From Sphingobium fuliginis (GTDB taxonomy: Bacteria; Pseudomonadota; Alphaproteobacteria; Sphingomonadales; Sphingomonadaceae), in NCBI RefSeq assembly GCF_004152845.1, contig NZ_SEON01000001.1, positions 868,001 to 932,000 of the forward strand: a stretch of 64,000 nucleotides of DNA. The letters are read 5' to 3'. The notes under the pieces were generated by a model that was given only the letters and a program-made list of their open reading frames with translations, searched no databases and had not been told where the DNA came from. The position numbers were made by a program, and so were the translations under genes. Positions 37,021-45,578 of the stretch are shown here, one piece after another. The first letter of the stretch is position 1. Every line of letters begins with the position of its first letter.

Positions 37021-38229
37021 CTACACCATCTCGCCCGTCAGCAGGCGCGGCAGCGCGCCGGATTGTCCCCGCGCCTCCGCCATGAAGCGGTTCTTGAGCA
37101 GCGACGTGCGCTGCACCGCCGCCAGCCCGGCGCGGCGGACCAGCGAGGGAATGCGCCCCGGCACGTCGAACAGCCGGACAAGCCCGTCCATCGCCACGCT
37201 GGTCATCATCGCGTCCAGGCCCCGCCAGCGCTGATAGCGGGCGAGCAATTGCGCGTCGCCCGGATCGAGGCCGAGCCGCATGCCCTCCACCAGCACCTCC
37301 ACCAGCGCGGCGACATCGCGGAAGCCGAGGTTCAGGCCCTGCCCCGCAATCGGGTGGATCGCATGGGCGCTGTCGCCCACCAGCGCGAGCCGCGTGTCGG
37401 TGATCCGCGCCGCATGGTGGAAGCCGAGCGGATAGCTGGAGCGCGGCCCGGCCAGCGCGATCTCGCCCAGGAAGCCGCCCATGCGCTTCTGCGCCTCCGC
37501 CAGCCAGGCCCGTTCGGACAGCTTGAGCATGGCGGGAGCCTGCTCGGTCGGCACGGTCCAGACGATGGCGGAGCGGGTGCCCGGCAGCATCGGCAGCAGC
37601 GCGAAGGGGCCGCCGGGATAGAATATCTCATAGGCCGTGTTGGCGTGCGGCACGGCATGGTCGATGGCCGTCACCATCGCGACATGCTTGTAGTTCCAGC
37701 GCGTGGTGCGGATGCCCGCCGCCTCCCGGGTCGGGCTGTTGCGGCCCTCCGCCGCGACCAGCAGCGCGCCGTGGAGGGTTTCGCCGCTGGCCAGGGTCAG
37801 CGTCACGCCGTCGGCGTTGCGGTCGACATGCAGCGCCCGGTCGGGCTGGAAGCGGGTGAGATTGTCCGCCTTTTCCGCCGTCTGCGCCAGGGCGACGCGC
37901 AGGTCGCGATTGGGGAACATGATTCCCATCACGCCGTCATCCGCGTCCGGCGCGAAGTCGAGAGCGCCCGGCTCCAGCCCGTCGCTGACCCAGATGCGGT
38001 CGATGGGGCAACCCTTGCCGTCCAGATGATCGGCCACGCCTATGGCCGACAGCATGGCGAAACTGGTGGAACTGATGGCCGAAACCCGCCCGTCGAAACC
38101 GGCGGCGGTGGTCTCCACCGGATTGGCGGGATCGATCACGGCGCAGAGCAAGCCATGGCCGGAAAGCGCGATGCCGAGGGTCAGGCCGACAAGGCCACCG
38201 CCCAGAATGACGACGTCGAAGCGTTGCAT
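37021..38229 (-). CDS. UbiH/UbiF/COQ6-family FAD-dependent hydroxylase
   Basis: A 402-residue flavoprotein monooxygenase. The dinucleotide-binding GGGLVGLTLGIALSGHG lies at the N-terminus, the family DG motif region GALLVAAEGRNSPTRE near the middle, and the second FAD motif LVGDSAHAIHPIAGQGLNLGFRDVAAL near residue 285. These enzymes hydroxylate the aromatic ring of ubiquinone precursors. Which position this one serves cannot be told from sequence; alphaproteobacteria often use the broad-range UbiL or UbiM here. I chose the ATG at 38229 because the upstream extension has no counterpart in the family. Confidence 0.9.
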   Translation of the reverse strand: MQRFDVVILGGGLVGLTLGIALSGHGLLCAVIDPANPVETTAAGFDGRVSAISSTSFAMLSAIGVADHLDGKGCPIDRIWVSDGLEPGALDFAPDADDGVMGIMFPNRDLRVALAQTAEKADNLTRFQPDRALHVDRNADGVTLTLASGETLHGALLVAAEGRNSPTREAAGIRTTRWNYKHVAMVTAIDHAVPHANTAYEIFYPGGPFALLPMLPGTRSAIVWTVPTEQAPAMLKLSERAWLAEAQKRMGGFLGEIALAGPRSSYPLGFHHAARITDTRLALVGDSAHAIHPIAGQGLNLGFRDVAALVEVLVEGMRLGLDPGDAQLLARYQRWRGLDAMMTSVAMDGLVRLFDVPGRIPSLVRRAGLAAVQRTSLLKNRFMAEARGQSGALPRLLTGEMV

Positions 38230-38286
38230 GAGGGCGGTTCTAGGCGCTTGGGCCAGGAATGGGAAGGGCGACAAAACGCCTCCCCT

Positions 38287-38396
38287 CTCCTCCGTTCGCC
38301 CTGAGCTTGTCGACCCGAAGGACGGCGATAGCCAACGGTTCCACTTTCTTTGAAAATGTGAAGGGCTTCGACAGGCTCAGCCGGAACGGAGGAGGG
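38287..38396. repeat. long inverted repeat with CTGAGC/TGTCGA core
   Basis: Arms CCTCCGTTCGCCCTGAGCTT-GTCGA and TCGACAGGCTCAGCCGGAACGGAGG face each other across about 55 bases. Same family as the unit at 26160-26204, here with a longer loop holding TTCTTTGAAAATGTGAAGGG. It lies between ilvE (stop 38410) and the hydroxylase start, on the 3' side of ilvE. Confidence 0.7.
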
Positions 38397-38409
38397 GTAT
38401 GTTGATCCG

Positions 38410-39501
38410 TTACAGCTTCCGCACCCAGTTCGCCGGATCGGCCACCGTGCCGCGCTGGATGCCGGTGAGGTCGGCGCGCAGCGCTTCGGTCACGATGCCG
38501 CCGTCGCCATTGCCGATGGTGAAGTCGCCATCGACGCTCTTGACCGTGCCGATGGCCGTCACGACCGCCGCCGTGCCGCAGGCGAAGGCCTCCCGCAGCT
38601 TGCCGCTGGCGGCGTCGGCGCGCCACTGGGCGAAGCTGTAGGGTTCCTCGCGCACTTCATGCCCCTTGGCGCGGGCGAGCGAGAGGATGCTGTTGCGGGT
38701 GATGCCCGGCAGGATCGTGCCGGACAGCGGCGGGGTGACGATGGACCCGTCGTCCATCACGAAGAAGACGTTCATGCCGCCCAGTTCCTCGACCCACTTG
38801 TTCTCGGCGGCGTCGAGGAAGACGACCTGGTCGCAGCCATGCTGGATCGCTTCCTTCTGCGCCACCAGCGAGGCGGCGTAATTGCCGCCGCATTTCGCAG
38901 CGCCGGTGCCGCCGCGCGCCGCGCGGGTGAAATGTTCCGACACCCAGAGCGTGACCGCCTTCTTCCCGCCCTTGAAATAGGCGCCGGCGGGCGAGGCGAT
39001 GACGCAGAAAATATATTCGTTCGCCGGGCGCACGCCCAGGAAGGTCTCGCTCGCGAACATGAAGGGGCGCAGGTACAGGCTGCCCTCCCCGCCCGGAATC
39101 CAGTCGGCGTCGATCTTCACCAGTTCCTCGACCGCCTCCAGGAAAAGGTCTTCCGGCAAAGCGGGCATGGCCATGCGCTCGGCCGACTCAGCGAAGCGGC
39201 GCGCATTTTCCTCCGGCCGGAACATGGCGATGCTGCCGTCCTCCAGACGATAGGCCTTCATCCCTTCGAAAATTTCCTGCGCATAGTGCAGCACGGCACA
39301 GGCCGGATCGAGCTGGAAGGGTTCGCGGGGGCCGATGGCGTGGCTGTGCCAGCCCTGCCCTTCCGTATAGCGAATCGTCACCATATGGTCGGTGAAGAGC
39401 TTCCCGAAGCCGGGGTCCGCCAGCAATACCGCGCGCTGGTCAGCCGACACAGCCTTGCTGCTGCGGGTGACGGTGAAGCGCGATGTCTGCTGGACGTCCA
39501 T
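38410..39501 (-). CDS. ilvE: branched-chain amino-acid aminotransferase
   Basis: A 363-residue fold-type IV PLP enzyme catalysing the last step of valine, leucine and isoleucine synthesis and the first of their breakdown. The PLP lysine is in GGTGAAKCGGNYAASLVAQ. Other landmarks are HYAQEIFEGMKAYR, FRPEENARRFAESAERMAMP, SLYLRPFMFASE, FLDAAENKWVEELGGMNVFF and LPGITRNSILSLAR. Length and motifs match the eukaryotic/BCAT-2-like bacterial subclass. It starts at 39501, 152 bases from the divergent threonine aldolase gene. Confidence 0.96.
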   Translation of the reverse strand: MDVQQTSRFTVTRSSKAVSADQRAVLLADPGFGKLFTDHMVTIRYTEGQGWHSHAIGPREPFQLDPACAVLHYAQEIFEGMKAYRLEDGSIAMFRPEENARRFAESAERMAMPALPEDLFLEAVEELVKIDADWIPGGEGSLYLRPFMFASETFLGVRPANEYIFCVIASPAGAYFKGGKKAVTLWVSEHFTRAARGGTGAAKCGGNYAASLVAQKEAIQHGCDQVVFLDAAENKWVEELGGMNVFFVMDDGSIVTPPLSGTILPGITRNSILSLARAKGHEVREEPYSFAQWRADAASGKLREAFACGTAAVVTAIGTVKSVDGDFTIGNGDGGIVTEALRADLTGIQRGTVADPANWVRKL

Positions 39502-39653
39502 GACGAAAACTCCTTTGGGTTGGACGCGCCGCCTATGTCACAGATGGCGGCGCGAAACAAACGGTCAATATTGCTGACCCATGTAGCCGCCCATAGCCGA
39601 TCCGATGGGGGTGGCATCTTGGCGCTGGAGCGCGGCGGGGCTATCGCTGCGCC

Positions 39654-40670
39654 ATGCACTTTTTTTCCGACAATGCGACGCCGGTCTGTCCGGAGGTGAT
39701 GGCGGCCATCGCGGCCGCTGACCATGCCGACCATGGCTATGACGGCGATGGCTGGAGCGCCCGGCTGAACGGCGCCTTTTCCGACCTGTTCGGGACGCAG
39801 GCGGTGGCGCTGTGGATCGCGACGGGCACGGCGGCGAACAGCATCGCGCTGGCCTGCCTCTGCCCGCCCTATGGCGGGGTGCTGTGCCATGAGGAGGCGC
39901 ATATCGTCGTCGACGAATGCGGCGCGCCCGGCTTCTACACCCATGGGGCGAGCCTGATGGCGCTGCCCGGCGCGGGCGCGAAACTGTCGCCCGATGCCGT
40001 GACCGCTCGGCTGAGGGCGATCCGCCCCGATGTGCATCAGGTGCCGGCGCGGGCGATCAGCATCACCCAGGCGACCGAATATGGGGTGGTCTACAGCCCC
40101 GATGAGGTGGCGGCGCTGGGCGATCTGGCGCGGGAACATGGGCTGGGTTTCCACATGGACGGGGCGCGCTTCGCCAATGCGGTGGCGCATCTGGGCTGCC
40201 ATCCGGGCGATGTGACCTGGCGGGCGGGCGTCGACATACTCTCTTTCGGCTGCGTCAAAAATGGCGGGATGATCGGGGAGGCTCTGGTCTTTTTCGGGGA
40301 CCGGGCGGAGGCGCGGGCGGCCGAAGCGGCGCGTTGGCGCAAGCGGGCGGGGCATCTCTTCTCCAAGGGGCGCTATCTCGCGGCGCAGGCGCTGGCGATG
40401 GTCGAGGGCGACCTCTGGCTGCGCAATGCGCGGGCGGCCAATGCGGCGGCCCAGGCGCTGGCGGAGGGCGCGGCGGGTCGGCTGATGCATCCGGTCGAGG
40501 CCAATGAGCTGTTCGTGCGGCTCACCGAAGCGGAAAGGGCGCAGTTGCGGGCGCAGGGCTTCGATTTCTACGATTGGGGCGCGGATGCGGCGCGGCTCGT
40601 CACCAACTGGTCGCAGGATGCCGCCAGCGTGCAGCCTCTGGCCGATGCGCTGAGGGCGTTGAAGGGATGA
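39654..40670 (+). CDS. ltaE: low-specificity L-threonine aldolase
   Basis: A 338-residue fold-type I PLP enzyme that splits threonine or related beta-hydroxy amino acids into glycine and an aldehyde. The start MHFFSDNATPVCPEVMAAIAAA is characteristic. ATGTAANSIALACLCPPYGGVLCHEEAH marks the cofactor region, and LGFHMDGARFANAVAHLGC is followed by the PLP lysine in LSFGCVKNGGMIGEALVFF. The ATG lies at 39654. Its stop overlaps the start of the exporter gene (40667-40670), so the two are translationally coupled. Confidence 0.93.
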   Translation: MHFFSDNATPVCPEVMAAIAAADHADHGYDGDGWSARLNGAFSDLFGTQAVALWIATGTAANSIALACLCPPYGGVLCHEEAHIVVDECGAPGFYTHGASLMALPGAGAKLSPDAVTARLRAIRPDVHQVPARAISITQATEYGVVYSPDEVAALGDLAREHGLGFHMDGARFANAVAHLGCHPGDVTWRAGVDILSFGCVKNGGMIGEALVFFGDRAEARAAEAARWRKRAGHLFSKGRYLAAQALAMVEGDLWLRNARAANAAAQALAEGAAGRLMHPVEANELFVRLTEAERAQLRAQGFDFYDWGADAARLVTNWSQDAASVQPLADALRALKG

Positions 40671-41557
40671 GGCAAGGCAAGGGCGTCGTCCTGCCCTTCA
40701 TCCTCGTCACGCTGATCTGGAGTTCGACCTGGATCGTCATCCGCGACCAGTTGGGCAGCGTGCCGCCAAGCTGGTCGGTCTGCTACCGCTTCCTGCTGGC
40801 CGGGGTGGCGATGGCGATCTTCGCCCGGCTGCGCGGCGTGCCGCTCAGCATCGGCGGCAGGGGGCTGGTCTTTGCGGGCCTGCTGGGCGTGGCGCAGTTC
40901 GTGATGAACTTCAACTTCGTCTATCGCGCGGAGCATTATCTGACGTCCGGCGTGGTGGCGGTGGTCTATGCGATGCTGCTGATCCCCAACAGCGTCCTTG
41001 CCTTCCTCTTCTTCCGCCAGCCGGTGAGCCGGGCTTTCATCGCCGGATCGATGGTGGCGGTGGCGGGGATCGCGCTGATGCTGGCGCATGAATATCGCGC
41101 GGCGAGCGTGCGGCCGGACATGGTGATTCTGGGAGCCGCTTTCTCCGTTGCGGGGCTGCTGAGCGCGTCCGCCGCCAATGTCATGCAGGGGATGGAGATC
41201 GCCCGGCGGCTGCCGATGGTGGCGGTGCTGGCCTGGGCGATGCTGATCGGTGCGGGGGTGGATGCGCTGTTCGCCTGGATTACGACCGGGCCGCCGGTGA
41301 TCGAGGCGCGATGGAGCTATCTGGCGGGAATCGCCTGGCTGGGGCTGGCCGGATCGGTCGTGACCTTTCCGCTTTATTTCCGGCTGATCCAGAGCATGGG
41401 CGCGGGGCGCGCGGCCTATAGCAGCGTGCTGATCCCGGTGATCGCGATGCTGATCTCCACGCTGGTGGAGGGCTATCGTTGGACGGCGCTGGCGGGTGCG
41501 GGTGCGCTGCTGGCGATAATCGGGATGGTCGTGGCGCTGCGGACCAAGCAGGCTTAA
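40667..41557 (+). CDS. EamA/DMT-family transporter
   Basis: A 296-residue inner-membrane protein with two EamA repeats and about ten helices. The first repeat starts FILVTLIWSSTWIVIRDQLG and contains VCYRFLLAGVAMAIFARLRG; the second starts around VILGAAFSVAGLLSASAANV and ends with LIPVIAMLISTLVEGYRWTALAGAGALLAIIGMVV. Members export amino acids and other metabolites, and coupling to threonine aldolase suggests an amino-acid or related substrate, but that is inference. The ATG overlaps the aldolase stop. Confidence 0.9.
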   Translation: MRQGKGVVLPFILVTLIWSSTWIVIRDQLGSVPPSWSVCYRFLLAGVAMAIFARLRGVPLSIGGRGLVFAGLLGVAQFVMNFNFVYRAEHYLTSGVVAVVYAMLLIPNSVLAFLFFRQPVSRAFIAGSMVAVAGIALMLAHEYRAASVRPDMVILGAAFSVAGLLSASAANVMQGMEIARRLPMVAVLAWAMLIGAGVDALFAWITTGPPVIEARWSYLAGIAWLGLAGSVVTFPLYFRLIQSMGAGRAAYSSVLIPVIAMLISTLVEGYRWTALAGAGALLAIIGMVVALRTKQA

Positions 41558-41709
41558 CGGCGGACGCCGGGCCGATAGAGCCGCTTGGCCGCGTTCACCC
41601 GGTCGATCAGGCTGGCGAGCGGGACAGGCGCGGATGCGGCGCGTTCGGGCAGGGACAGGCTGTTGATGCGCTGGCCAAGGGCGGTGAAGGCGTGATCGAA
41701 GCGGTCCAT
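41554..41709 (-). CDS. small hypothetical protein
   Basis: A 51-residue protein starting MDRFDHAFTALGQRINSLSL and ending AAKRLYRPGVRR. It is hydrophilic with a basic C-terminus and no membrane segment. The frame extends 11 codons farther upstream to 41742, without a better ribosome site. It overlaps the stop of the exporter gene by 4 bases on the opposite strand. I recognise no family. Amphipathic composition and low alanine bias make it look coding rather than a shadow, but the evidence is thin. Confidence 0.4.
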   Translation of the reverse strand: MDRFDHAFTALGQRINSLSLPERAASAPVPLASLIDRVNAAKRLYRPGVRR

Positions 41710-41798
41710 CTCTTTAGTCCCCGAAAGCTGAAGGACAGCCATCGGGCAGGGATGGTTAAGAAGGCGTTAGCGATGACCGGGCTTTGCGGCGGAGCGAG

Positions 41799-42596
41799 TC
41801 ACAGGCAGGCGCGCAACCCTTGGCGATAGGTTGGATAGCGGGGCGACCAGCCCAGCAACCGCTTGGCCCGACCGTTCGCGACCCGGCGGTTTTCGGCGTA
41901 GAAGGACCGGGCCATGGGGGTGAGCTGGGCTTCCTCCAGCGTCAATAGCGGCGGCAGCGGTTGGCCAAGCAGGGCGCAGGCCGCTTCGATCAGACGGTTC
42001 TGCGCGCAGGGCAAGTCGTCCGAAAGATTGTAGATGCCTGGCGGTCCCTGATGAATCGACGCGACGATGCCCGCGCCGATATCGTCGACATGGGCCCGGC
42101 TGAACACCTGATCAGGCAGATCGATGCGATGCGCCCGCCCTTCCCGCACGCGATCCAGCACCGAGCGGCCGGGGCCGTAGATACCGGGCAGGCGGAAACG
42201 CCGCACATCGGGGCGAAGCGCACTCCAGTCGGCGTCGGCCTGCGCCCGTGCGGCGCGGCGACCCTGACGGAGAGGGGTGGCTTCATCGACCCATGCGCCC
42301 GCCGCATCGCCATAGACTCCGGTGGAGGAGAGATAGCCTGTCCAGATCGCGGGCGCGGCGGCGATGGCCGCGCCATAGCGGCTGAGGACGGGGTCGGCAT
42401 CTCCCTCCGGCGGAACGGACGAGAGGATATGGCTGGCCTGCGCGATGGCGGCGCGGACGGCGTCTTCATCATCGAAGGCGAGCGCTTCGGCATCGGCGGT
42501 GCGGCGGACGCCGGTGACGTGCCAGCCTTCTTCGCGAAGGCGGACAGCCAGGCGGGAAGCGGTGTAGCCTTGCCCCAGAATGAGCATATGGGGCAT
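41799..42596 (-). CDS. NAD(P)-dependent epimerase/dehydratase-like (extended SDR) protein
   Basis: A 265-residue Rossmann protein. The N-terminal nucleotide-binding motif is LILGQGYTASRLAVRLREEGW, a GxGYTA variant of GxxGxxG; a later segment TGYLSSTGVYGDAAGAWVDE contains the STGVYGD motif typical of the YeeZ-like branch. No clear YxxxK catalytic pair is visible, so it may bind NAD(P) without normal SDR chemistry. It lies just upstream of, and on the same strand as, the suf operon end (sufA stop 42611), 14 bases away, and could be its last gene. Function unknown. Confidence 0.8.
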   Translation of the reverse strand: MPHMLILGQGYTASRLAVRLREEGWHVTGVRRTADAEALAFDDEDAVRAAIAQASHILSSVPPEGDADPVLSRYGAAIAAAPAIWTGYLSSTGVYGDAAGAWVDEATPLRQGRRAARAQADADWSALRPDVRRFRLPGIYGPGRSVLDRVREGRAHRIDLPDQVFSRAHVDDIGAGIVASIHQGPPGIYNLSDDLPCAQNRLIEAACALLGQPLPPLLTLEEAQLTPMARSFYAENRRVANGRAKRLLGWSPRYPTYRQGLRACL

Positions 42597-42610
42597 GAAA
42601 CACTATTCCC

Positions 42611-42973
42611 TCAGACCGTGAAGCTCTCGCCGCAGCCGCAACTGCCCTTGGCATTGGGGTTGTTGAAGACGAAACCGGCGGTGAAGTCGTCCTCCACCCA
42701 GTCCATCGTCGACCCGACCAGATAGAGCACCGACGCGCCGTCGATGTAGAAGGCGCCGCCGGGGGTCTCGATCTTCTCGTCGAACTTCGCTTCCTCGCTC
42801 ACATAGTCGACCGAATAGGCAAGGCCCGAACAGCCACGGCGCGGGGTCGAGAGCTTGACGCCGATCGTGCCTTCGGGAGCCTGGCTCATCAGGTCGGCGA
42901 TGCGCTGCTCCGCGCTCGGCGTCAGGATGACGGCGGCGGGGCGGGCTCGAGTCTTGGTCGTCGTTTCGGTCAT
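42611..42973 (-). CDS. sufA: A-type Fe-S carrier protein SufA/ErpA-like
   Basis: A 120-residue A-type carrier that takes nascent clusters from the SUF scaffold to target proteins. The three conserved cysteines are present: TPRRGCSGLAYSVDYV near residue 50 and the C-terminal SCGCGESFTV. The hesB-like fold signature, ILTPSAEQRIADLMSQAPEGTIGVKLS, is intact. It is the last clear member of the suf cluster. An 8-bp-stem hairpin (42992-43009) separates it from sufT, which may reduce expression of this gene relative to those upstream. Confidence 0.95.
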   Translation of the reverse strand: MTETTTKTRARPAAVILTPSAEQRIADLMSQAPEGTIGVKLSTPRRGCSGLAYSVDYVSEEAKFDEKIETPGGAFYIDGASVLYLVGSTMDWVEDDFTAGFVFNNPNAKGSCGCGESFTV

Positions 42974-42991
42974 TTCCGTTCCTTCTTCCCT

Positions 42992-43009
42992 CCTCCCGCC
43001 TGCGGGAGG
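42992..43009. repeat. hairpin between sufT and sufA
   Basis: CCTCCCGC-CT-GCGGGAGG gives a perfect 8-bp stem with a 2-base gap in the loop, in the 44-base gap between sufT and sufA. It is identical to the terminal hairpin of the dispersed ~130-bp element and looks like a solo end. It may act as a partial terminator or an mRNA-stabilising structure within the operon. Confidence 0.6.
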
Positions 43010-43017
43010 GGAGAGTG

Positions 43018-43467
43018 TTACAACATCCCCAGTTCGAGCTTCGCCTCATCGGACATTTTCTGCGGGTCCCATGGCGGGTCCCAGACGAGGTTCACCTGCG
43101 CGTCGCCGACGCCGGGCACCGCGCCGACGCGCAGCTCGACTTCGCCGGGCATGGATTCGGCCACCGGGCAGTGCGGCGTGGTCAGCGTCATGGTGACGAC
43201 GGCATGGCCGTCCTCCGTCACGTCGACGCCGTAGACGAGGCCCAGATCGTAGATATTGACCGGAATTTCCGGGTCGTAGATTTCCTTGAGCGCGTCGATG
43301 ATCGCGTCGTAGAGGCTGCCGCCCGGCTCACCCTTCGGCGTTTCCGTCGGCTTGGCGCTCAGGAAACCGTCCAGATAGTCGCGCTGGCGCGGTTCTTCCA
43401 CGCGCGCCTTTGGCGGGGTCTCCACCGCCGCGACCTCTTCCACCAAAATCTTGCGTTCCTCGGTCAT
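43018..43467 (-). CDS. sufT: SUF-system assembly protein SufT (DUF59/MIP18 family)
   Basis: A 149-residue protein whose C-terminal two-thirds is the DUF59 domain: LYDAIIDALKEIYDPEIPVNIYDLGLVYGVDVTEDG, then VTMTLTTPHCPVAESMPGEVE and NLVWDPPWDPQKMSDEAKLELGML. The conserved cysteine lies in TPHCPVAE. SufT-like proteins help mature Fe-S proteins downstream of the SufBCD scaffold. Residues 1-45 are charged and variable. Its start overlaps the sufS stop (43464-43467), so it is translationally coupled to the desulfurase. Confidence 0.94.
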   Translation of the reverse strand: MTEERKILVEEVAAVETPPKARVEEPRQRDYLDGFLSAKPTETPKGEPGGSLYDAIIDALKEIYDPEIPVNIYDLGLVYGVDVTEDGHAVVTMTLTTPHCPVAESMPGEVELRVGAVPGVGDAQVNLVWDPPWDPQKMSDEAKLELGML

Positions 43468-44684
43468 CCGAAGATCTTCCTCACTCGTTCAATCCCTTTG
43501 ACCAGCGCGTCCACGTCGCCCTCGTCGCTATAGATGCCGAAGCTGGCCCGCGCGGTCGCCTCGACGCCCAGATGGCGCATCAACGGCTGCGCGCAATGAT
43601 GCCCCGCCCTGATGGCCACGCCCGTTTCGTCCAATATGGTGCCGACATCGTGCGGATGAACCCCCTCGACCTCGAAAGAGAGGATTCCCGCGCTGTCCTG
43701 CGGCCCGAAGACGCGGACGCTGTTGAGGCTTTCCAGCGCGGCCCGCGCTTTGCCGACCAAAGCGCATTCATGGGCGTGGATCGCGTCGAGCCCGATGGCC
43801 TGCACATAGTCGATCGCCGCCGACAGGCCGACGACGCCCGTGATATGCGGCGTGCCCGCTTCGAACCGCGTCGGCGCAGGGGCATAGGTGGTTTTTTCGA
43901 ACGTCACCTTGTCGATCATCGACCCGCCCCCCTGATAGGGAGGCATGGCGTCCAGCAGTTCCTTGCGGCCCCAGAGCGCGCCGATGCCGGTCGGGCCGTA
44001 GAGCTTGTGCGCGGAAAAGACGTAGAAGTCGCAGTCCAGCGCCTGCACGTCGACGGCGAGGCGCGGCACGGCCTGACAGCCGTCGATCAGGATTTTCGCG
44101 CCGACGCTGTGCGCGATGTCGGCGGCGCGGCGGACGTCGAGTACGCTGCCCAGCACGTTCGACACATGGGCCAGCGCAACCATCCTGTGCGCCGGGGTGA
44201 TCATCGCGGCCATGGCGTCGAGGTCGATCCTGCCGTCGGCCGTCAACGGCACCACGTCGATCTGCGCGCCGACTTTCTCGGCCACGATCTGCCAGGGGAC
44301 GATATTGCTGTGATGTTCCAGCATCGAGAGCAGGATGCGGTCGCCGGCTTTGAGCTGCGTCCCCGCCCAGCTTTGCGCGACGAGGTTGATGCCCTCGGTC
44401 GCGCCGCGGACATAGACGATCTCGCTGTCCGACTGCGCGCCGATGAAGCTGGCGACCTTCCGCCGCGCCGCTTCATAGGCGAGCGTCATATTGGCTGAAC
44501 GCTCATAGACGCCGCGATGGACGGTGGCGTAGTCCGGCCCATAGGCGCGGGCGATCGCGTCGATCACCGCATGGGGCTTCTGCGCGGTGGCGGCGCTGTC
44601 GAGATAATGCCATTTGCCCCCCGCACTGTTCAAAAGACCGGGGAAGTCGTCGCGCAGCCGCAGCGCCTGGGCGAGGTCGCTCAT
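43464..44684 (-). CDS. sufS: cysteine desulfurase SufS
   Basis: A 406-residue PLP enzyme, group II, that draws sulfur from cysteine for cluster assembly. LNSAGGKWHYLDSAATAQKPHAV opens the protein. The PLP lysine is in DFYVFSAHKLYGPTGIGALWG, and the catalytic cysteine is in VAIRAGHHCAQPLMRHLG near residue 365. The short cysteine loop places it in SufS rather than IscS. Start overlaps the sufD stop (44681-44684). Its sulfur acceptor SufE is encoded 10 kb away at 54058. Confidence 0.97.
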   Translation of the reverse strand: MSDLAQALRLRDDFPGLLNSAGGKWHYLDSAATAQKPHAVIDAIARAYGPDYATVHRGVYERSANMTLAYEAARRKVASFIGAQSDSEIVYVRGATEGINLVAQSWAGTQLKAGDRILLSMLEHHSNIVPWQIVAEKVGAQIDVVPLTADGRIDLDAMAAMITPAHRMVALAHVSNVLGSVLDVRRAADIAHSVGAKILIDGCQAVPRLAVDVQALDCDFYVFSAHKLYGPTGIGALWGRKELLDAMPPYQGGGSMIDKVTFEKTTYAPAPTRFEAGTPHITGVVGLSAAIDYVQAIGLDAIHAHECALVGKARAALESLNSVRVFGPQDSAGILSFEVEGVHPHDVGTILDETGVAIRAGHHCAQPLMRHLGVEATARASFGIYSDEGDVDALVKGIERVRKIFG

Positions 44685-45433
44685 ACCAGTGCCTCCAGCT
44701 TGGCGAGCGCGGCGGCCTCAAGGCTGTCCTTGACCGCTTCATCCGCCACATCGTCGAACACGCCCGCGACAAAGGCCTTCAGCAGCAGCGTCTTGGCCGT
44801 CGCCGGGTCCATGCCGCGGCTGGCCATGTAGAACAGCGCCTGCCTGTCCAGTTCGCCCACGGTCGCGCCATGGGCGCATTTCACATCGTCGGCGTAGATT
44901 TCCAGCTCCGGCTTGGCATTGGCCGTGGCGGTGCGGTCCAGCAGCATGGCCTTGACCGACTGGAAGGCGTCGGTGCGCTGCGCGTCGCGAGCGACGTTGA
45001 TGCTGCCCAGATAGCTGCCGGTGGCGCGCTGGCCCAGGATGGAGCGGATCGTCTGGCCGCTGGTCGAGTCCGGCTGCGCATGGGTGACGGCGGTGACGAT
45101 CTCCAGCACCTGGTCGCCGCCGCCGATGATCGCGCCGTTCAGTTCGAAATGGCTGCCCTTGCCCAGCGTGACGGCGAAGGTCACGCGGCCCAGTTTCCCA
45201 CCGATATTGAGGACATGGAAATCGCAGCGCGCGCCGTCCGCGATGTCGATGACATAATCATGCACTGCGGCCGCGCCGTCGGCTGCGTCCTGCAACAGAT
45301 GGTGGCGCGCGCTTTCCCCGGCGGCGACATCGATCCGCGTCGGCGCGGGGGTCGGCCAGATGGCGGCCAGCGCGTCGAGGTCGCTGTAGCGCCATTCCTC
45401 GGCCTTGCGCGTGGGAAGGGTGAGCGCGTTCAT
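44681..45433 (-). CDS. sufD: Fe-S cluster assembly protein SufD
   Basis: A 250-residue SufBD-family scaffold subunit forming SufBC2D with the SufB and SufC products. It begins LTLPTRKAEEWRYSDLDALA, matching the N-terminal SufD pattern, and has NGAIIGGGDQVLEIVTAVTHAQPDS, ILGQRATGSYLGSINVARDAQRTD and the C-terminal DDVKCAHGATVGELDRQALFYMASRG, which includes the conserved His/Cys region. It is short for SufD (often 400 residues), lacking much of the N-terminal helical domain, which is usual in alphaproteobacteria. I set the start at the ATG 45433. A repeat-filled gap separates it from sufC. Confidence 0.93.
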   Translation of the reverse strand: MNALTLPTRKAEEWRYSDLDALAAIWPTPAPTRIDVAAGESARHHLLQDAADGAAAVHDYVIDIADGARCDFHVLNIGGKLGRVTFAVTLGKGSHFELNGAIIGGGDQVLEIVTAVTHAQPDSTSGQTIRSILGQRATGSYLGSINVARDAQRTDAFQSVKAMLLDRTATANAKPELEIYADDVKCAHGATVGELDRQALFYMASRGMDPATAKTLLLKAFVAGVFDDVADEAVKDSLEAAALAKLEALV

Positions 45434-45578
45434 TCGATAAACCCGTTCGGGCTGTCCGAGCGAGCCACTTGTCTCGCTCGAATGTCGAAGCCCAGTCCTT
45501 TCTTCGAGGAAAAACAAGGCCGTTGGCTATTGCCGCCCTCCGGGTCGACAGGCTCAGGGCGCACGGAACCGGGAAGCA
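45434..45578. repeat. decayed CTGAGC/TGTCGA repeat between sufC and sufD
   Basis: The 145-base gap contains CCCGTTCGGGCTGTCCGAGCG at about 45446 and CGGGTCGACAGGCTCAGGGCG at about 45542, remnants of the CTGAGC/TGTCGA family seen at 26160 and 38287, plus a GCGAGCCACTTGTCTCGCTC hairpin. It breaks up an otherwise overlapping suf operon. No gene is visible. Confidence 0.6.
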
